In this document: piece after piece, positions 20,590-28,383 of the stretch
Position numbering within the stretch: the first letter of the stretch is position 1
How the letters are laid out: every line of letters begins with the position of its first letter
Origin: Catenulispora sp. MAP5-51
GTDB taxonomy: Bacteria; Actinomycetota; Actinomycetes; Streptomycetales; Catenulisporaceae
Assembly: GCF_041261205.1 (NCBI RefSeq)
Contig: NZ_JBGCCH010000012.1
Location: forward strand, 186,001 to 250,000
Length of the DNA: 64,000 bases
Direction of reading: 5' to 3'
Made by a program: the position numbers and the translations under genes
The notes under the pieces: generated by a model
What the model was told of the DNA's origin: nothing
Databases searched by the model: none
The model's input: only the letters and a program-made list of their open reading frames with translations

Positions 20590-20979
20590 ATGTGCGACAA
20601 GGCATCCGGCCTGGGCCCGGCGCTCGGCAGTATGCTGGAAACCGTGCGGCGCCGCACCACGCTGAAAGCCGCCGACCTGCCGCGATTCCCCGCGCGCGTC
20701 GAGGACGGCGTCCACTTCTGCCTGGCGACATTGCTGCGCGGCTGGCCGGACGGCCGGACACGGGTCCTGATCTCGGTGTCGGCCAGGGACGGCCGGCTCG
20801 GCGTCGTCCTGTTCGATCCGGAGACCACTGACATCGCGCACATCGCCACCGCGGCCGGCTGGGAGGCCGTCGCCGGACGCATCGCGGCGCTCAAGGGCAC
20901 CGTGGCATCGGGCCCCAACTTCGGCGGGTTGATCATCACGATCGATATTCCCGTTGCGGGGCGGAACGCCGCCCTGTAG
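20590..20979 (+). CDS. Small protein resembling a degenerate histidine-kinase ATPase domain
   Basis: A 129-residue protein not confidently assigned. Its second half follows the order of a HATPase_c domain: VHFCLATLL where the N-box helix would be, VLISVSARDGRLGVVLFD where the strand leading to the G1 box is expected, then GRIAALKGTVASGPNFGG and IITIDIPV, which resemble the C-terminal end of NarX/DegS-type ATPase domains. The Asn and glycine boxes needed for ATP binding are absent. I chose ATG at 20590 (MCDKASGLG), preceded by GGAAG; the frame is open further upstream. It stands alone between the divergent LemA-like gene and the convergent CGNR gene. Confidence 0.5.
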   Translation: MCDKASGLGPALGSMLETVRRRTTLKAADLPRFPARVEDGVHFCLATLLRGWPDGRTRVLISVSARDGRLGVVLFDPETTDIAHIATAAGWEAVAGRIAALKGTVASGPNFGGLIITIDIPVAGRNAAL

Positions 20980-21087
20980 ACGATGAGCATGCAGGGGGTG
21001 ACGAGGTCCAGTCCGCGACCGGGTTGGAACCGCCGCCCGAAGAGTCCTGAGCCGCTTCGCCGCCTCGCTCAGGCGTCGTTCACTCCT

Positions 21088-21603
21088 TCACTCCTTCGCG
21101 GCCCGCGCCCGGTACGCCGCGACCGTCGTCCGGCTCGCGCACGCGTTCCCGCAGAAGCGGCGCGTGCGGTTGCGGGACTGGTCCACGAAGTAGTTCCCGC
21201 AGCCGTCGGCGGCGCAGCGGCCCAGGGTCACGGCCGGGTCGCCAGCCGCGACCAGGGCCAGCTTGGCGGCGACGAGCTGGCCGAGCCAGCGTTCGGCGGG
21301 GGCGCCGTTGCGGCTGAAGTGGATGTGCCAGAAGCCGGTGCCGTCGTGGTCGGACAGGTGCATCTCCGGCGGGTAGTCGCGCAGGAGCCGGTGGACCGCG
21401 TCGGGCGCGGTGCCGTCGACGAGCTGGGCCAGCGCCGTGGCGACCAGGTGCGGCAGGCCTCCGTAGGCGCCGTCCGGCGGGGGTGTGACCTCGTGCTGGT
21501 CGAAGAAGTCCGCGACCAGCTCGCCGCCCAGGTCCAGGGTGCCGGTGTTGGCCAGCTCCACGGCCAGCCGGGTCACGTTGCCAATGTAGTCACCGTATTG
21601 CAC
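21088..21603 (-). CDS. CGNR zinc-finger/ABATE-domain protein
   Basis: A 171-residue protein with the two-part layout of the CGNR family: an N-terminal ABATE-like domain (LAVELANTGTL, then a DFFDQHEV region) and a C-terminal treble-clef zinc finger. The finger cysteines are in GRCAADGCGNYFVD and RRFCGNACASRTTVAAYRAR. Members are probable transcription regulators. I chose GTG at 21603, which leaves 37 bp before the divergent TPR gene; ATG at 21642 is possible but would overlap that gene's start codon by two bases. It is convergent with the small ATPase-like gene. Confidence 0.75.
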   Translation of the reverse strand: MQYGDYIGNVTRLAVELANTGTLDLGGELVADFFDQHEVTPPPDGAYGGLPHLVATALAQLVDGTAPDAVHRLLRDYPPEMHLSDHDGTGFWHIHFSRNGAPAERWLGQLVAAKLALVAAGDPAVTLGRCAADGCGNYFVDQSRNRTRRFCGNACASRTTVAAYRARAAKE

Positions 21604-21640
21604 TTGACCGCCTACATCGTGGATTCCTAAGGTAGGCACC

Positions 21641-22348
21641 ATGATAGCTGACACCACCTACACGGCTCGCCGCCTGTGGCTGCTCGGGGAGTGGGACGCC
21701 GCGCTCTCCGCCCTCGGCCCGGACGCGGACCCCGAGCTGCGTGCCGAGATAGCCGTCGAGCGCTGGTTCTTCCAATGGGCCGGGCACGACGAGGCCGAGC
21801 AGGCCGTCGCCGTCCTGGACCAGGGCACCCCGGCGGCGCAGGTGCTGCGGGCGCGGCTGGCCTACAGCCGCTTGCTCTTCCGCCGCGACCCGCGCCCCGA
21901 CGACCGCGCCGCCTCCGAGGCCGGCTATCGGGAGGCCGTGCAGCTCAGCGACGGCGCCGCACTCGGCTGGGCGGAGTTCCACTGGGGCACCCTGCTCGAC
22001 AACATCGACGAGGACGCGGACGCCGCTCGCCCGCACTTCGAGACAGCGCTCGAACTCGCGGTGAAGCACGGCGACGCGGCGCTGGAGGCGATCGCCGTCC
22101 GTCACCTGGCGCCGTACCAGGACCCCGCGGGGGCGATCCGGATGCTGCGACGCTCGCTGCACCTGCGGACGGCCCTCGGCGCCCGGGCGTACTCGGTCGC
22201 CGCGCAGGCCACCCTGGCCGCCGCCCTGCCCGAGGACGACCCCGAGCGCGCCGACCTGACCGAGGCCTACCTCGCCGGCGCGGAGGCGCTGGGAATCGTG
22301 TGGCTGCTCGGCGGCGGGACCGGGTCCACCGAGGACTTCAAGGACTGA
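21641..22348 (+). CDS. TPR-like repeat protein
   Basis: A 235-residue, all-helical protein. At least four helix pairs have tetratricopeptide spacing, with Ala/Gly at packing positions (examples near residues 10-45, 85-110 with ALGWAEFHWGTLLD, 115-140 with ARPHFETALELA, 150-175). There is no signal peptide or membrane segment. It is probably a protein-interaction module; partner unknown. The start is ATG at 21641 with TAAGG eight bases upstream. It is divergent from the CGNR regulator, which may control it (inference from position only). Confidence 0.75.
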   Translation: MIADTTYTARRLWLLGEWDAALSALGPDADPELRAEIAVERWFFQWAGHDEAEQAVAVLDQGTPAAQVLRARLAYSRLLFRRDPRPDDRAASEAGYREAVQLSDGAALGWAEFHWGTLLDNIDEDADAARPHFETALELAVKHGDAALEAIAVRHLAPYQDPAGAIRMLRRSLHLRTALGARAYSVAAQATLAAALPEDDPERADLTEAYLAGAEALGIVWLLGGGTGSTEDFKD

Positions 22349-22370
22349 GGCGCGGCCGGCAGAAACAATT

Positions 22371-22399
22371 CGGCCCGGGCGATCGCATCACCCGGGCCG
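22371..22399 (+). terminator. Hairpin between the convergent TPR and pimA genes
   Basis: A perfect 9-bp stem CGGCCCGGG/CCCGGGCCG with an 11-nt loop. There is no T tract, so it may act on both strands as a GC-rich stop. Confidence 0.55.
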
Positions 22400-22432
22400 A
22401 CACAGCGTGTTGAGGTAAGACCGCCTCAGAGG

Positions 22433-22510
22433 TCCAGCGCCCAGCACTTCACAGCTCCAGCGCCTCAGGGCTCCAGCGCCCAGCACCTCACGGCTCCAGC
22501 GCCTCGTCGA
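22433..22510. repeat. Two 39-bp tandem copies at the 3' end of pimA
   Basis: Copy 1 at 22433-22471 and copy 2 at 22472-22510 differ at only a few bases. The period is a multiple of three. Copy 2 holds the pimA stop codon and its last residues (EALEP); copy 1 lies downstream and would encode the same ending. Confidence 0.8.
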
Positions 22511-23654
22511 TCCGCAGCACGTCCACCACCGCGGACCGTCCGACCGGCGCCGTCGTCACCATCTCGTACACCGCCAGCAGGTCCTTGGCCACCACCGACC
22601 AGTCGTAGCGCCGCACCGCCAGCGACGCGGCGGCCGAGAGCTGCTCGCGGTCGGCGGCGTCGCCCAGCAGCTCGATCGCGGCCTTGGCCAGGGCCTGGGC
22701 GTCGCCGGTGGGGAACATGCGGCCGACCGTGCCGCCCTCCAGGACCAGGCCGAACGCGTCCAGGTCGCTGGCCAGCACCGGGGCGCCGGCCGACATGGCC
22801 TCGACCAGGATGATGCCGAAGCTCTCGCCGCCGAGGTTGGGGGCGACGTAGACGTCCACGCTGGAGAGCAGGCGTGCCTTGTCCACGTCGGAGAGCCGGC
22901 CCAGGAACTCCACCTGGCCGCGGACGTCCTCCGGCAGCAGGTCCGCCGCCTCCTCGATGTCGCCGCCGCCGAGGACCAGCAGGCGGACGCCGGGCCGCGC
23001 CGCCGCGATCTCCGGGAACGCCGCCAGCAGCGTGGGCAGGCCCTTGCGCTCCTCCAGGCGGCCGATGAAGGCCAGGGTGCCGCCCTGGCCGGGCTGCGTC
23101 TGCCATTCGGCCTTGGGCTCGGCGCGCTCGTAGAAGCCGACGTCCACGCCGTTGGGGATCACCACGGCGTCGCCGCCCAGGTGCTCGACCAGGGTGCGGC
23201 GGGCGTATTCGGACACCGCGATGCGGGCGCTGATCTTCTCCAGCGTGGGCTGCAGGATCGGGTAGGCGACGGTCATCGCGCGCGAGCGCGGGTTGGCGGT
23301 GTGGAAGGTGGCCACGATCGGCCCGGAGCCGGCCCAGCAGGCCAGCATCGACAGGCTCGGGGAGGACGGCTCGTGCACGTGCAGCACGTCGAAGGCGCCG
23401 TCGTGCAGCCAGCGCCGGACCCGGGCGGCGGACAGGAAGCCGAAGTTCACGCGCGCCACCGAGCCGTTGTACGGCACCGGCACCGCACGGCCGGCGTGCG
23501 TGACGTACGCCGGCAGCGCCGCCTCGTCGTCGGCCGGGGCCAGCACCGAGACCTCGTGGCCCAGCCGGATCAGGTGCACGGCCAGGTCCCGGACGTGGTT
23601 CTGCACGCCGCCGGGGATGTCCCACGCGTAGGGGCAGACCACGCCGATCTTCAC
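22488..23654 (-). CDS. pimA: Phosphatidylinositol alpha-mannosyltransferase (PimA-type)
   Basis: A GT4-family GT-B glycosyltransferase that transfers mannose from GDP-mannose to phosphatidylinositol on the inner membrane face. It has 388 residues. The acceptor-side loop GGVQNHVRDLA is near residue 17 and HVHEPSSPS near 95. The Rossmann donor-domain entry is FIGRLEERKGLPTLL, and the EX7E motif is in ESFGIILVEAM. The start is GTG at 23654 and overlaps the acyltransferase stop codon (GTGA). The gene order pgsA-acyltransferase-pimA is that of the mycobacterial PIM operon, which supports this over other GT4 roles. Confidence 0.9.
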   Translation of the reverse strand: MKIGVVCPYAWDIPGGVQNHVRDLAVHLIRLGHEVSVLAPADDEAALPAYVTHAGRAVPVPYNGSVARVNFGFLSAARVRRWLHDGAFDVLHVHEPSSPSLSMLACWAGSGPIVATFHTANPRSRAMTVAYPILQPTLEKISARIAVSEYARRTLVEHLGGDAVVIPNGVDVGFYERAEPKAEWQTQPGQGGTLAFIGRLEERKGLPTLLAAFPEIAAARPGVRLLVLGGGDIEEAADLLPEDVRGQVEFLGRLSDVDKARLLSSVDVYVAPNLGGESFGIILVEAMSAGAPVLASDLDAFGLVLEGGTVGRMFPTGDAQALAKAAIELLGDAADREQLSAAASLAVRRYDWSVVAKDLLAVYEMVTTAPVGRSAVVDVLRIDEALEP

Positions 23655-24748
23655 GGCGCCTCCTGGGCGGAGGGTTCCGCGGGCTCTGCGGGCTCTGCGG
23701 ACTCTGAGGGCTCTGAGGGCTCTGAGGGCTCTGAGGGCTCTGCGGGCTTTGGGGGTTTTGCGGACTCCGAAGGCTCCGCAGCCTCCGCCGCCGACTGCTG
23801 CGGCACCACCACCGCCGTGGCCTTGGGTGCCTTGGCGGGGTCCAGGTCGGCGAGGAAGAACTTCTGCATCATGTGCCAGTCCGCGGGATGCGCGGCGATG
23901 CCCTCGGCATAGTTGTCGGCGAGCTGCTGGCACATCACGGCCACCTTCTCGGGCCGCTTGCCGTCCTCCGGGACCGGGATCTCGGGGCGCACCCTTACGC
24001 TCATCCGACCATACGACGGATACCAGAGCTGCACCGGCAGCAGCACCGCGCCGGTCTGCACCGCCAGCGCCGCGGGCCCCGCCGCGATCCGCGTGGCCTC
24101 CCCGAACATCGTCACCTGCGCGCCGCTGGCGCTCAGGTCCCGGTCGGCGACCAGCGCCACGGACTTGCCGGCCCGCAGCCGCCGGGCCAGTGTGCCGAAG
24201 ACCGAGGGGCCGCCGTCGTGCGGCAGCACCTCCATGCCCAGGCCCCGCCGGTAGTCCAGGAACTTCTCCGCCACCGACTCCGGCTTGAGGTGCTCGGCGA
24301 CGGTGGTGAAGCCCTCGCCCATGTAGTTCACCAGCCACACCCCGGCGTGGTCGTAGTTGCCGGTGTGGCCCAGCGCCATGATCACGCCGCGCCCGGAGTC
24401 CAGCGCGTCCTGGAGCCGCTTGATGTCCTCGGCGGGGAAGTCGACGCTGTCCATGATCCGCTCGCGGCTCCACGTCGGGGCGCGGAACTGCTCGCAGTAC
24501 TGCCGCAACGCCGAGCGCATCGCCCGGTGCGACATCTCCCGCAGTTCCTTCTCCGGCGTGTCCTTGCCCAGGACGCGCAACAGGTTCTTCTCCAGCTGCC
24601 GCACCCCGCCGCCGCGCTTGGCCCAGAGCCGGTCGGCGATGAAATCGAACAGCCGGTACGCCGTGCGCTCCGGCAGCAGCTTCACCGCCGTCCAGGCCGC
24701 CCCGTAGCCCCAGCTGACGAAACGCTCCTTGGTGCTCTCCCCGCTCAC
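23651..24748 (-). CDS. PIM acyltransferase (LpxL/HtrB-like, PatA-type)
   Basis: A membrane-associated acyltransferase expected to acylate phosphatidylinositol mannosides. It has 365 residues. The LPLAT HX4D-like catalytic motif is GHTGNYDHAG (His and Asp near residues 118-123). Later blocks are ADRDLSASGAQV (about 205) and IPVPEDGKRPE. The C-terminal 55 residues are low-complexity, with Glu-Pro-Ser and Glu-Pro-Ala repeats encoded by tandem 9-bp units. The start is GTG at 24748 and overlaps the pgsA stop (GTGA); the stop overlaps the pimA start. The specific substrate is inferred from the operon. Confidence 0.85.
   Translation of the reverse strand: MSGESTKERFVSWGYGAAWTAVKLLPERTAYRLFDFIADRLWAKRGGGVRQLEKNLLRVLGKDTPEKELREMSHRAMRSALRQYCEQFRAPTWSRERIMDSVDFPAEDIKRLQDALDSGRGVIMALGHTGNYDHAGVWLVNYMGEGFTTVAEHLKPESVAEKFLDYRRGLGMEVLPHDGGPSVFGTLARRLRAGKSVALVADRDLSASGAQVTMFGEATRIAAGPAALAVQTGAVLLPVQLWYPSYGRMSVRVRPEIPVPEDGKRPEKVAVMCQQLADNYAEGIAAHPADWHMMQKFFLADLDPAKAPKATAVVVPQQSAAEAAEPSESAKPPKPAEPSEPSEPSEPSESAEPAEPAEPSAQEAP
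23681..23752. repeat. Eight 9-bp tandem repeats in the acyltransferase tail
   Basis: Units close to GGGCTCTGA or GGGCTCTGC run head to tail. Read on the minus strand they encode repeating Glu-Pro-Ser/Ala triplets, and copy-number change would keep the frame. Confidence 0.85.
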
Positions 24749-25434
24749 GCCGACGTCTCCCCCTCCTCGGCCTCGGCCTTCTGCTCGGCCTCGGCCTTCT
24801 GCTCTGCCTGGGCCTTCTGCTCGGGCCGGGCCTTGACCAGCAGTTCTGTGCGAACCAGCCACACCCGCTGCGTGAGTGTGACGAGGGACCCGATGGCGAT
24901 GGCCCACAGCGCGACCGCCTGGATGTAGGGCACGCCGAGCCCGGCGAGCCCGGTCGCCACCAGCGACCCGACGAGCCGCTCGCTGCGCTCGACGTAGCCG
25001 ACGTTCGCGTCCACCCCGAGGCCCTCGGCCCGGGCCCGGGCGTACGACACCACAGCGCCGAGCCCCATGATCGCCAGACAGACCCCGAACAGGACCGGCT
25101 GGTTCCCGCCGCGCCCGAACCACCACGCCAGGCCGCCGAAGATCGCCGCGTCCGCGAGCCGGTCGAGCGTGGAGTCCCAGAAGGCGCCGAACTTGTCCTC
25201 GCGCTGCACCATCCGCGCCATGGTCCCGTCGACCAGGTCGGAGAACACGAACGCGGTGATGACCACGGTCCCGACGAAGAACGACCCCCGCGGGTAGAAG
25301 CACAGCGCGCCGGCGATCACGCCGAGCGTGCCGACCAGCGTCACCGCGTCCGGGCTGATCCCCTTGCTCAGGAAGAATCGGGCGGTCGGGGTGAAGATGG
25401 CAGTGAAGAAGGCACGCGCGTAACGGTTGAGCAT
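24745..25434 (-). CDS. pgsA: CDP-alcohol phosphatidyltransferase (phosphatidylinositol phosphate synthase type)
   Basis: An integral membrane enzyme that joins a CDP-diacylglycerol to an alcohol phosphate. In this operon the likely product is phosphatidylinositol phosphate, the PIM precursor. It has 229 residues with about six membrane helices. The family motif is intact: D-G-x2-A-R-x8-G-x3-D-x3-D in [19 protein letters not shown] and STLDRLAD. A Lys/Ala/Glu-Gln repeat tail follows (about residues 205-229). I chose ATG at 25434, with AGGAC upstream; the frame extends 24 codons further. It is the first gene of the PIM operon. Confidence 0.88.
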   Translation of the reverse strand: [229 protein letters not shown]

Positions 25435-25525
25435 GACCGTCCTGAAATCGGGTACGTGGGGTCGGTGGGGCGTGGATCCACGGCCAGCCGACCGCGAGGC
25501 CATCATAGGGGCCCGCCGCTGCCGC

Positions 25526-27334
25526 CTACTGGTTCAGCGCTGAGACCGCCGCCCGCACCATCGCCGTGAGCACCGAGGTGTCCATTCCGACACCCCACAC
25601 TTCCCGGCCGTCCACCCGCGAGCGGATGTAGCAGACCGCCGCGGCGTCGGCACCCTCGGCCAGGGCGTGCTCGGAGTAGTCCAGGATCTCGAAGCCGATC
25701 CCGGCCTTCGCCAGGGCCACGGTCAGCGCGGACAGCGGCCCGTTCCCGATGCCCGCCACCGGGATCACCTTGCCGTCGGCGCGCACGACGGTGGCCTCGG
25801 CGCGGTGCGCGCCGTCCCCGAGCTCCTGGAACGCGGTCTCGGTCAGCTTCCACCGGCCGTCCTCCCCCGGCGCCACGTAGGCCGACCGGAACAGCTCCCA
25901 CAGATCCTCCGGCGCCATCTCGCGGCCGTGCTCGTCGGTCGCGCGCTGCACCACCTTGGAGAACCCGGGCTGGAAGTCGCGCGGCAGATCGACGCCGTAG
26001 TGCGTGCGCAGCAGGTACGCGATCCCGCCCTTGCCCGACTGGCTGTTGACCCGGATCACGCCCCGGTAGCCGCGGCCGACGTCGGCCGGGTCGATCGGCA
26101 GGTACGGCACGTCCCACGGCGCCCGGCTCTCCGGCACCCCCAGCTCCGCGGCGCGCGCCGCGTGGTGCGCCATGCCCTTGCTGATGGCGTCCTGGTGCGT
26201 GCCGGAGAACGCGGTGTAGACGAGGTCGCCGCCGTAGGGGTGCCGGACGTGGACCGGGATGCGGTTGCAGTCCTCGACCACGTCCTTGATCGCGTCGATG
26301 TCGGAGAAGTCGATCATCGGGTCCACGCCCTGGGCGTGCAGGTTCAGCCCCAGGGTGACCAGGTCGACGTTGCCGGTCCGCTCGCCGTTGCCGAACAGGC
26401 AGCCCTCGACGCGCTGCGCCCCGGCCAGCACCGCGAGCTCGGCGCAGGCCACGCCGGTGCCGCGGTCGTTGTGCGGGTGCACGGACAGGATGACGTGCTC
26501 GCGCCGGGCCAGGTGGCGGCTCATGTACTCGATCTGGTCGGCGTAGACGTTCGGCGTGGCCACCTCGACCGTGGCCGGCAGGTTGTGCACGACCGGGCGG
26601 TCGGCGCAGGCGTCCCAGATCTCGGTGACGCGGTCGCAGACCTCGATCACATAGTCCGGTTCGGTCAGGATGAACACCTCCGGACTGAACTGGAACCTCG
26701 TCCTCTCAGCGCCGCTCCGCTGCTCGGCCAGCTTGGCGACCAGTCCCGCGGCGTCCTCGATCATCGTCCGGACCTCGGCGCGGCTGCCGCGCAGCACCAG
26801 GTCGCGCCAGGCCGGGGCGGTCGCGGTGTACAGGTGGACCAGGACGTTCGGCAGGCCTTCGACGGCCTCGAAGGTGCGCTCGATCAGCTCGGGCTTGGCC
26901 GGGGTGAAGACCGAGATGGTCACGTCCTCGGGGATGGCTCCCTCTTGGTGCCGAGCCGCCAGCGACCGCACGAAGTCGAAGTCGGTCTGGCTGGCCGAGG
27001 GATAGGCGACCTCGATCTCCTTGAAGCCCATCCGCAGGAACAGGTCGAACATCCTCGTCTTGCGCGCGGTGTCCATCGGCTCGGCGAGCGCCTGGTTGCC
27101 GTCGCGCAGGTCCACCGGGACCCACAGCGGCGCGGCGGTGAACCGGTTGTCGGGCCACGTGCGCGCGGGGTGTGCCGCATCGGCGAGCGGGACCTCGACC
27201 CGCTCGAACACGTTCCGGTAGCGGTACGAGGGCATCGGGCTGGGCTGCTGGGGGTTCCACGGCGGGGTCATGGGCGAGGTCATGGGCGAGGTCATGGGCG
27301 AGGTCACGGGCGAGGTCGCGGCTCGGGTCGTCAT
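25526..27334 (-). CDS. leuA: 2-isopropylmalate synthase
   Basis: Condenses acetyl-CoA with 2-oxoisovalerate, the first committed step of leucine synthesis. It has 602 residues, the long actinobacterial/mycobacterial type. The N-terminal extension has a Thr-Ser-Pro-Met repeat, then [15 protein letters not shown] as in the mycobacterial enzyme. The HMGL-like TIM barrel carries [10 protein letters not shown] (metal Asp), the catalytic segments [11 protein letters not shown] and [14 protein letters not shown]-terminal leucine-binding allosteric domain carries [18 protein letters not shown]-like sequence. I chose ATG at 27334; other in-frame ATGs lie within the repeat. It is divergent from the GntR-family gene. 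Confidence 0.95.
   Translation of the reverse strand: MTTRAATSPVTSPMTSPMTSPMTPPWNPQQPSPMPSYRYRNVFERVEVPLADAAHPARTWPDNRFTAAPLWVPVDLRDGNQALAEPMDTARKTRMFDLFLRMGFKEIEVAYPSASQTDFDFVRSLAARHQEGAIPEDVTISVFTPAKPELIERTFEAVEGLPNVLVHLYTATAPAWRDLVLRGSRAEVRTMIEDAAGLVAKLAEQRSGAERTRFQFSPEVFILTEPDYVIEVCDRVTEIWDACADRPVVHNLPATVEVATPNVYADQIEYMSRHLARREHVILSVHPHNDRGTGVACAELAVLAGAQRVEGCLFGNGERTGNVDLVTLGLNLHAQGVDPMIDFSDIDAIKDVVEDCNRIPVHVRHPYGGDLVYTAFSGTHQDAISKGMAHHAARAAELGVPESRAPWDVPYLPIDPADVGRGYRGVIRVNSQSGKGGIAYLLRTHYGVDLPRDFQPGFSKVVQRATDEHGREMAPEDLWELFRSAYVAPGEDGRWKLTETAFQELGDGAHRAEATVVRADGKVIPVAGIGNGPLSALTVALAKAGIGFEILDYSEHALAEGADAAAVCYIRSRVDGREVWGVGMDTSVLTAMVRAAVSALNQ
27267..27314. repeat. Four 12-bp tandem repeats in the leuA 5' end
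   Basis: Units of GTCATGGGCGAG (the last with one change) run head to tail; on the minus strand they encode repeated Thr-Ser-Pro-Met. The repeat supplies several possible ATG starts. Confidence 0.85.
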
Positions 27335-27399
27335 GCCTCCGAAGGCTAGCACTCCTCAGACAAGCTGAGCACCTGAGTTGCTGAGCGGTGCCCGGGCGG

Positions 27400-27408
27400 T
27401 GGTACAAC
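27400..27408. promoter_or_regulatory. Candidate GntR-family operator half (TGGTACAAC)
   Basis: TGGTACAAC lies 8 bp before the GntR-family start codon, in the 81-bp region shared with leuA. It fits the TnGTnnnACnA-type recognition pattern of FadR-subfamily regulators. The same 9-mer recurs at 28298. Confidence 0.4.
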
Positions 27409-27415
27409 TGGGGCC

Positions 27416-28096
27416 GTGAGCCTGCGATCCATCCAGCCCAGCCCGCTCGTGGAGCAGGCCGCCGAGCAGCTGCGCGAGCAGATCACCGGCGGGGCGTGGC
27501 CGGTCGGCACCAAGCTGCCCGGCGAGACCACGCTGGCCGCGTCCCTGGGCGTCGGCCGCTCCACCGTGCGCGAGGCGATCCGCGCGCTGGCCGGCGAGGG
27601 GCTGCTCCAGCCCCGGCAGGGCGCGGGGGTGTTCGTGCTGGCCACCGAGACCCGGGCCGACCTGGCCGACCACCTGCGCAAGGCCTCGGTCGGAGACCTG
27701 TACGAGGTCCGGATGATGATCGAGACCCGCGCCGCGCGGCTGGCCGCCGAGCGCCGCACCCCGGCCGACGCCGCCGCGCTGGAGGCCGCCCTGGAGCGCC
27801 GCACGCGCGCCGCGCGCCGCTCCGACACCGAATTCATCGACGCCGACATCGCCCTGCACACGGCCGTAGTGGCCGCCGCGGGGAACCCGGTGCTCACCGC
27901 CTTGTTCGAGCAGTTCGTCCCGACCCTGCGCGACGGCCTGGCCGACCTGGTCAAGCGCAGCGGCCGGGCCGACGAGAACCTCGGGCACGCCGCGCACGCG
28001 GCCCTGGTCGCGGCGGTCGTCGAGGGCAACCCGGACCGGGCCGAGACCGTGGTCTCCGAGGAGATCGCGGCCACGCCCCTGCGCCGGCTGATTTGA
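27416..28096 (+). CDS. GntR-family (FadR subfamily) transcription regulator
   Basis: A 226-residue DNA-binding regulator. The winged helix is at residues 8-75 (LPGETTLAASLGVGRSTVREAIRALAGEGLLQPRQGAGVFV). An all-helical FCD ligand domain follows, with DLYEVRMMIETRAARLAAER, then the metal-binding histidines in DIALHTAVVAAAGNPVL and GHAAHAALVAAV. The ligand is unknown; FCD proteins often sense carboxylates. The start is GTG at 27416. It is divergent from leuA and 287 bp upstream of the EF-G-like gene, and matching sequence sites occur at both promoters. Confidence 0.88.
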   Translation: MSLRSIQPSPLVEQAAEQLREQITGGAWPVGTKLPGETTLAASLGVGRSTVREAIRALAGEGLLQPRQGAGVFVLATETRADLADHLRKASVGDLYEVRMMIETRAARLAAERRTPADAAALEAALERRTRAARRSDTEFIDADIALHTAVVAAAGNPVLTALFEQFVPTLRDGLADLVKRSGRADENLGHAAHAALVAAVVEGNPDRAETVVSEEIAATPLRRLI

Positions 28097-28130
28097 GCCG
28101 CGGCACCGCGCAGGACGGACCCGTCGGTGC

Positions 28131-28170
28131 CTGTCCGCGCCCGTCAGCGCCCGTCAGCGCCCGTCCGCGC
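28131..28170. repeat. Four 10-bp tandem repeats downstream of the GntR gene
   Basis: Four near-identical decamers (CCGTCAGCGC / CTGTCCGCGC type) lie in the non-coding gap after the GntR-family stop codon. Confidence 0.7.
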
Positions 28171-28289
28171 CCGGCGGGCCCGCTGAGCAGCTGATCGCCT
28201 GAGCGCCGGGGTGGACCACTCGGGCGCCGCCCCCTTGTGGCCTCCCGCATATAGGAGTTGGCTGCTAGGAACAGCCGGGTAACGAAGTA

Positions 28290-28306
28290 TGTACAGCTGG
28301 TACAAC
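28290..28306. promoter_or_regulatory. Palindromic site upstream of the EF-G-like gene, overlapping TGGTACAAC
   Basis: TGTAC-N5-GTACA forms a palindrome at 28290-28304, and the 9-mer TGGTACAAC at 28298-28306 overlaps its right half. It lies about 80 bp before the EF-G-like start codon. Probable binding site of the neighbouring GntR-family regulator (inference). Confidence 0.4.
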
Positions 28307-28383
28307 CGCTACCCCAGTGTCATGACAAGATCGGCTCCGGCTCGGCGACGAGCCGCCCTGACACAGGAAAAGGAGCACGCTCG

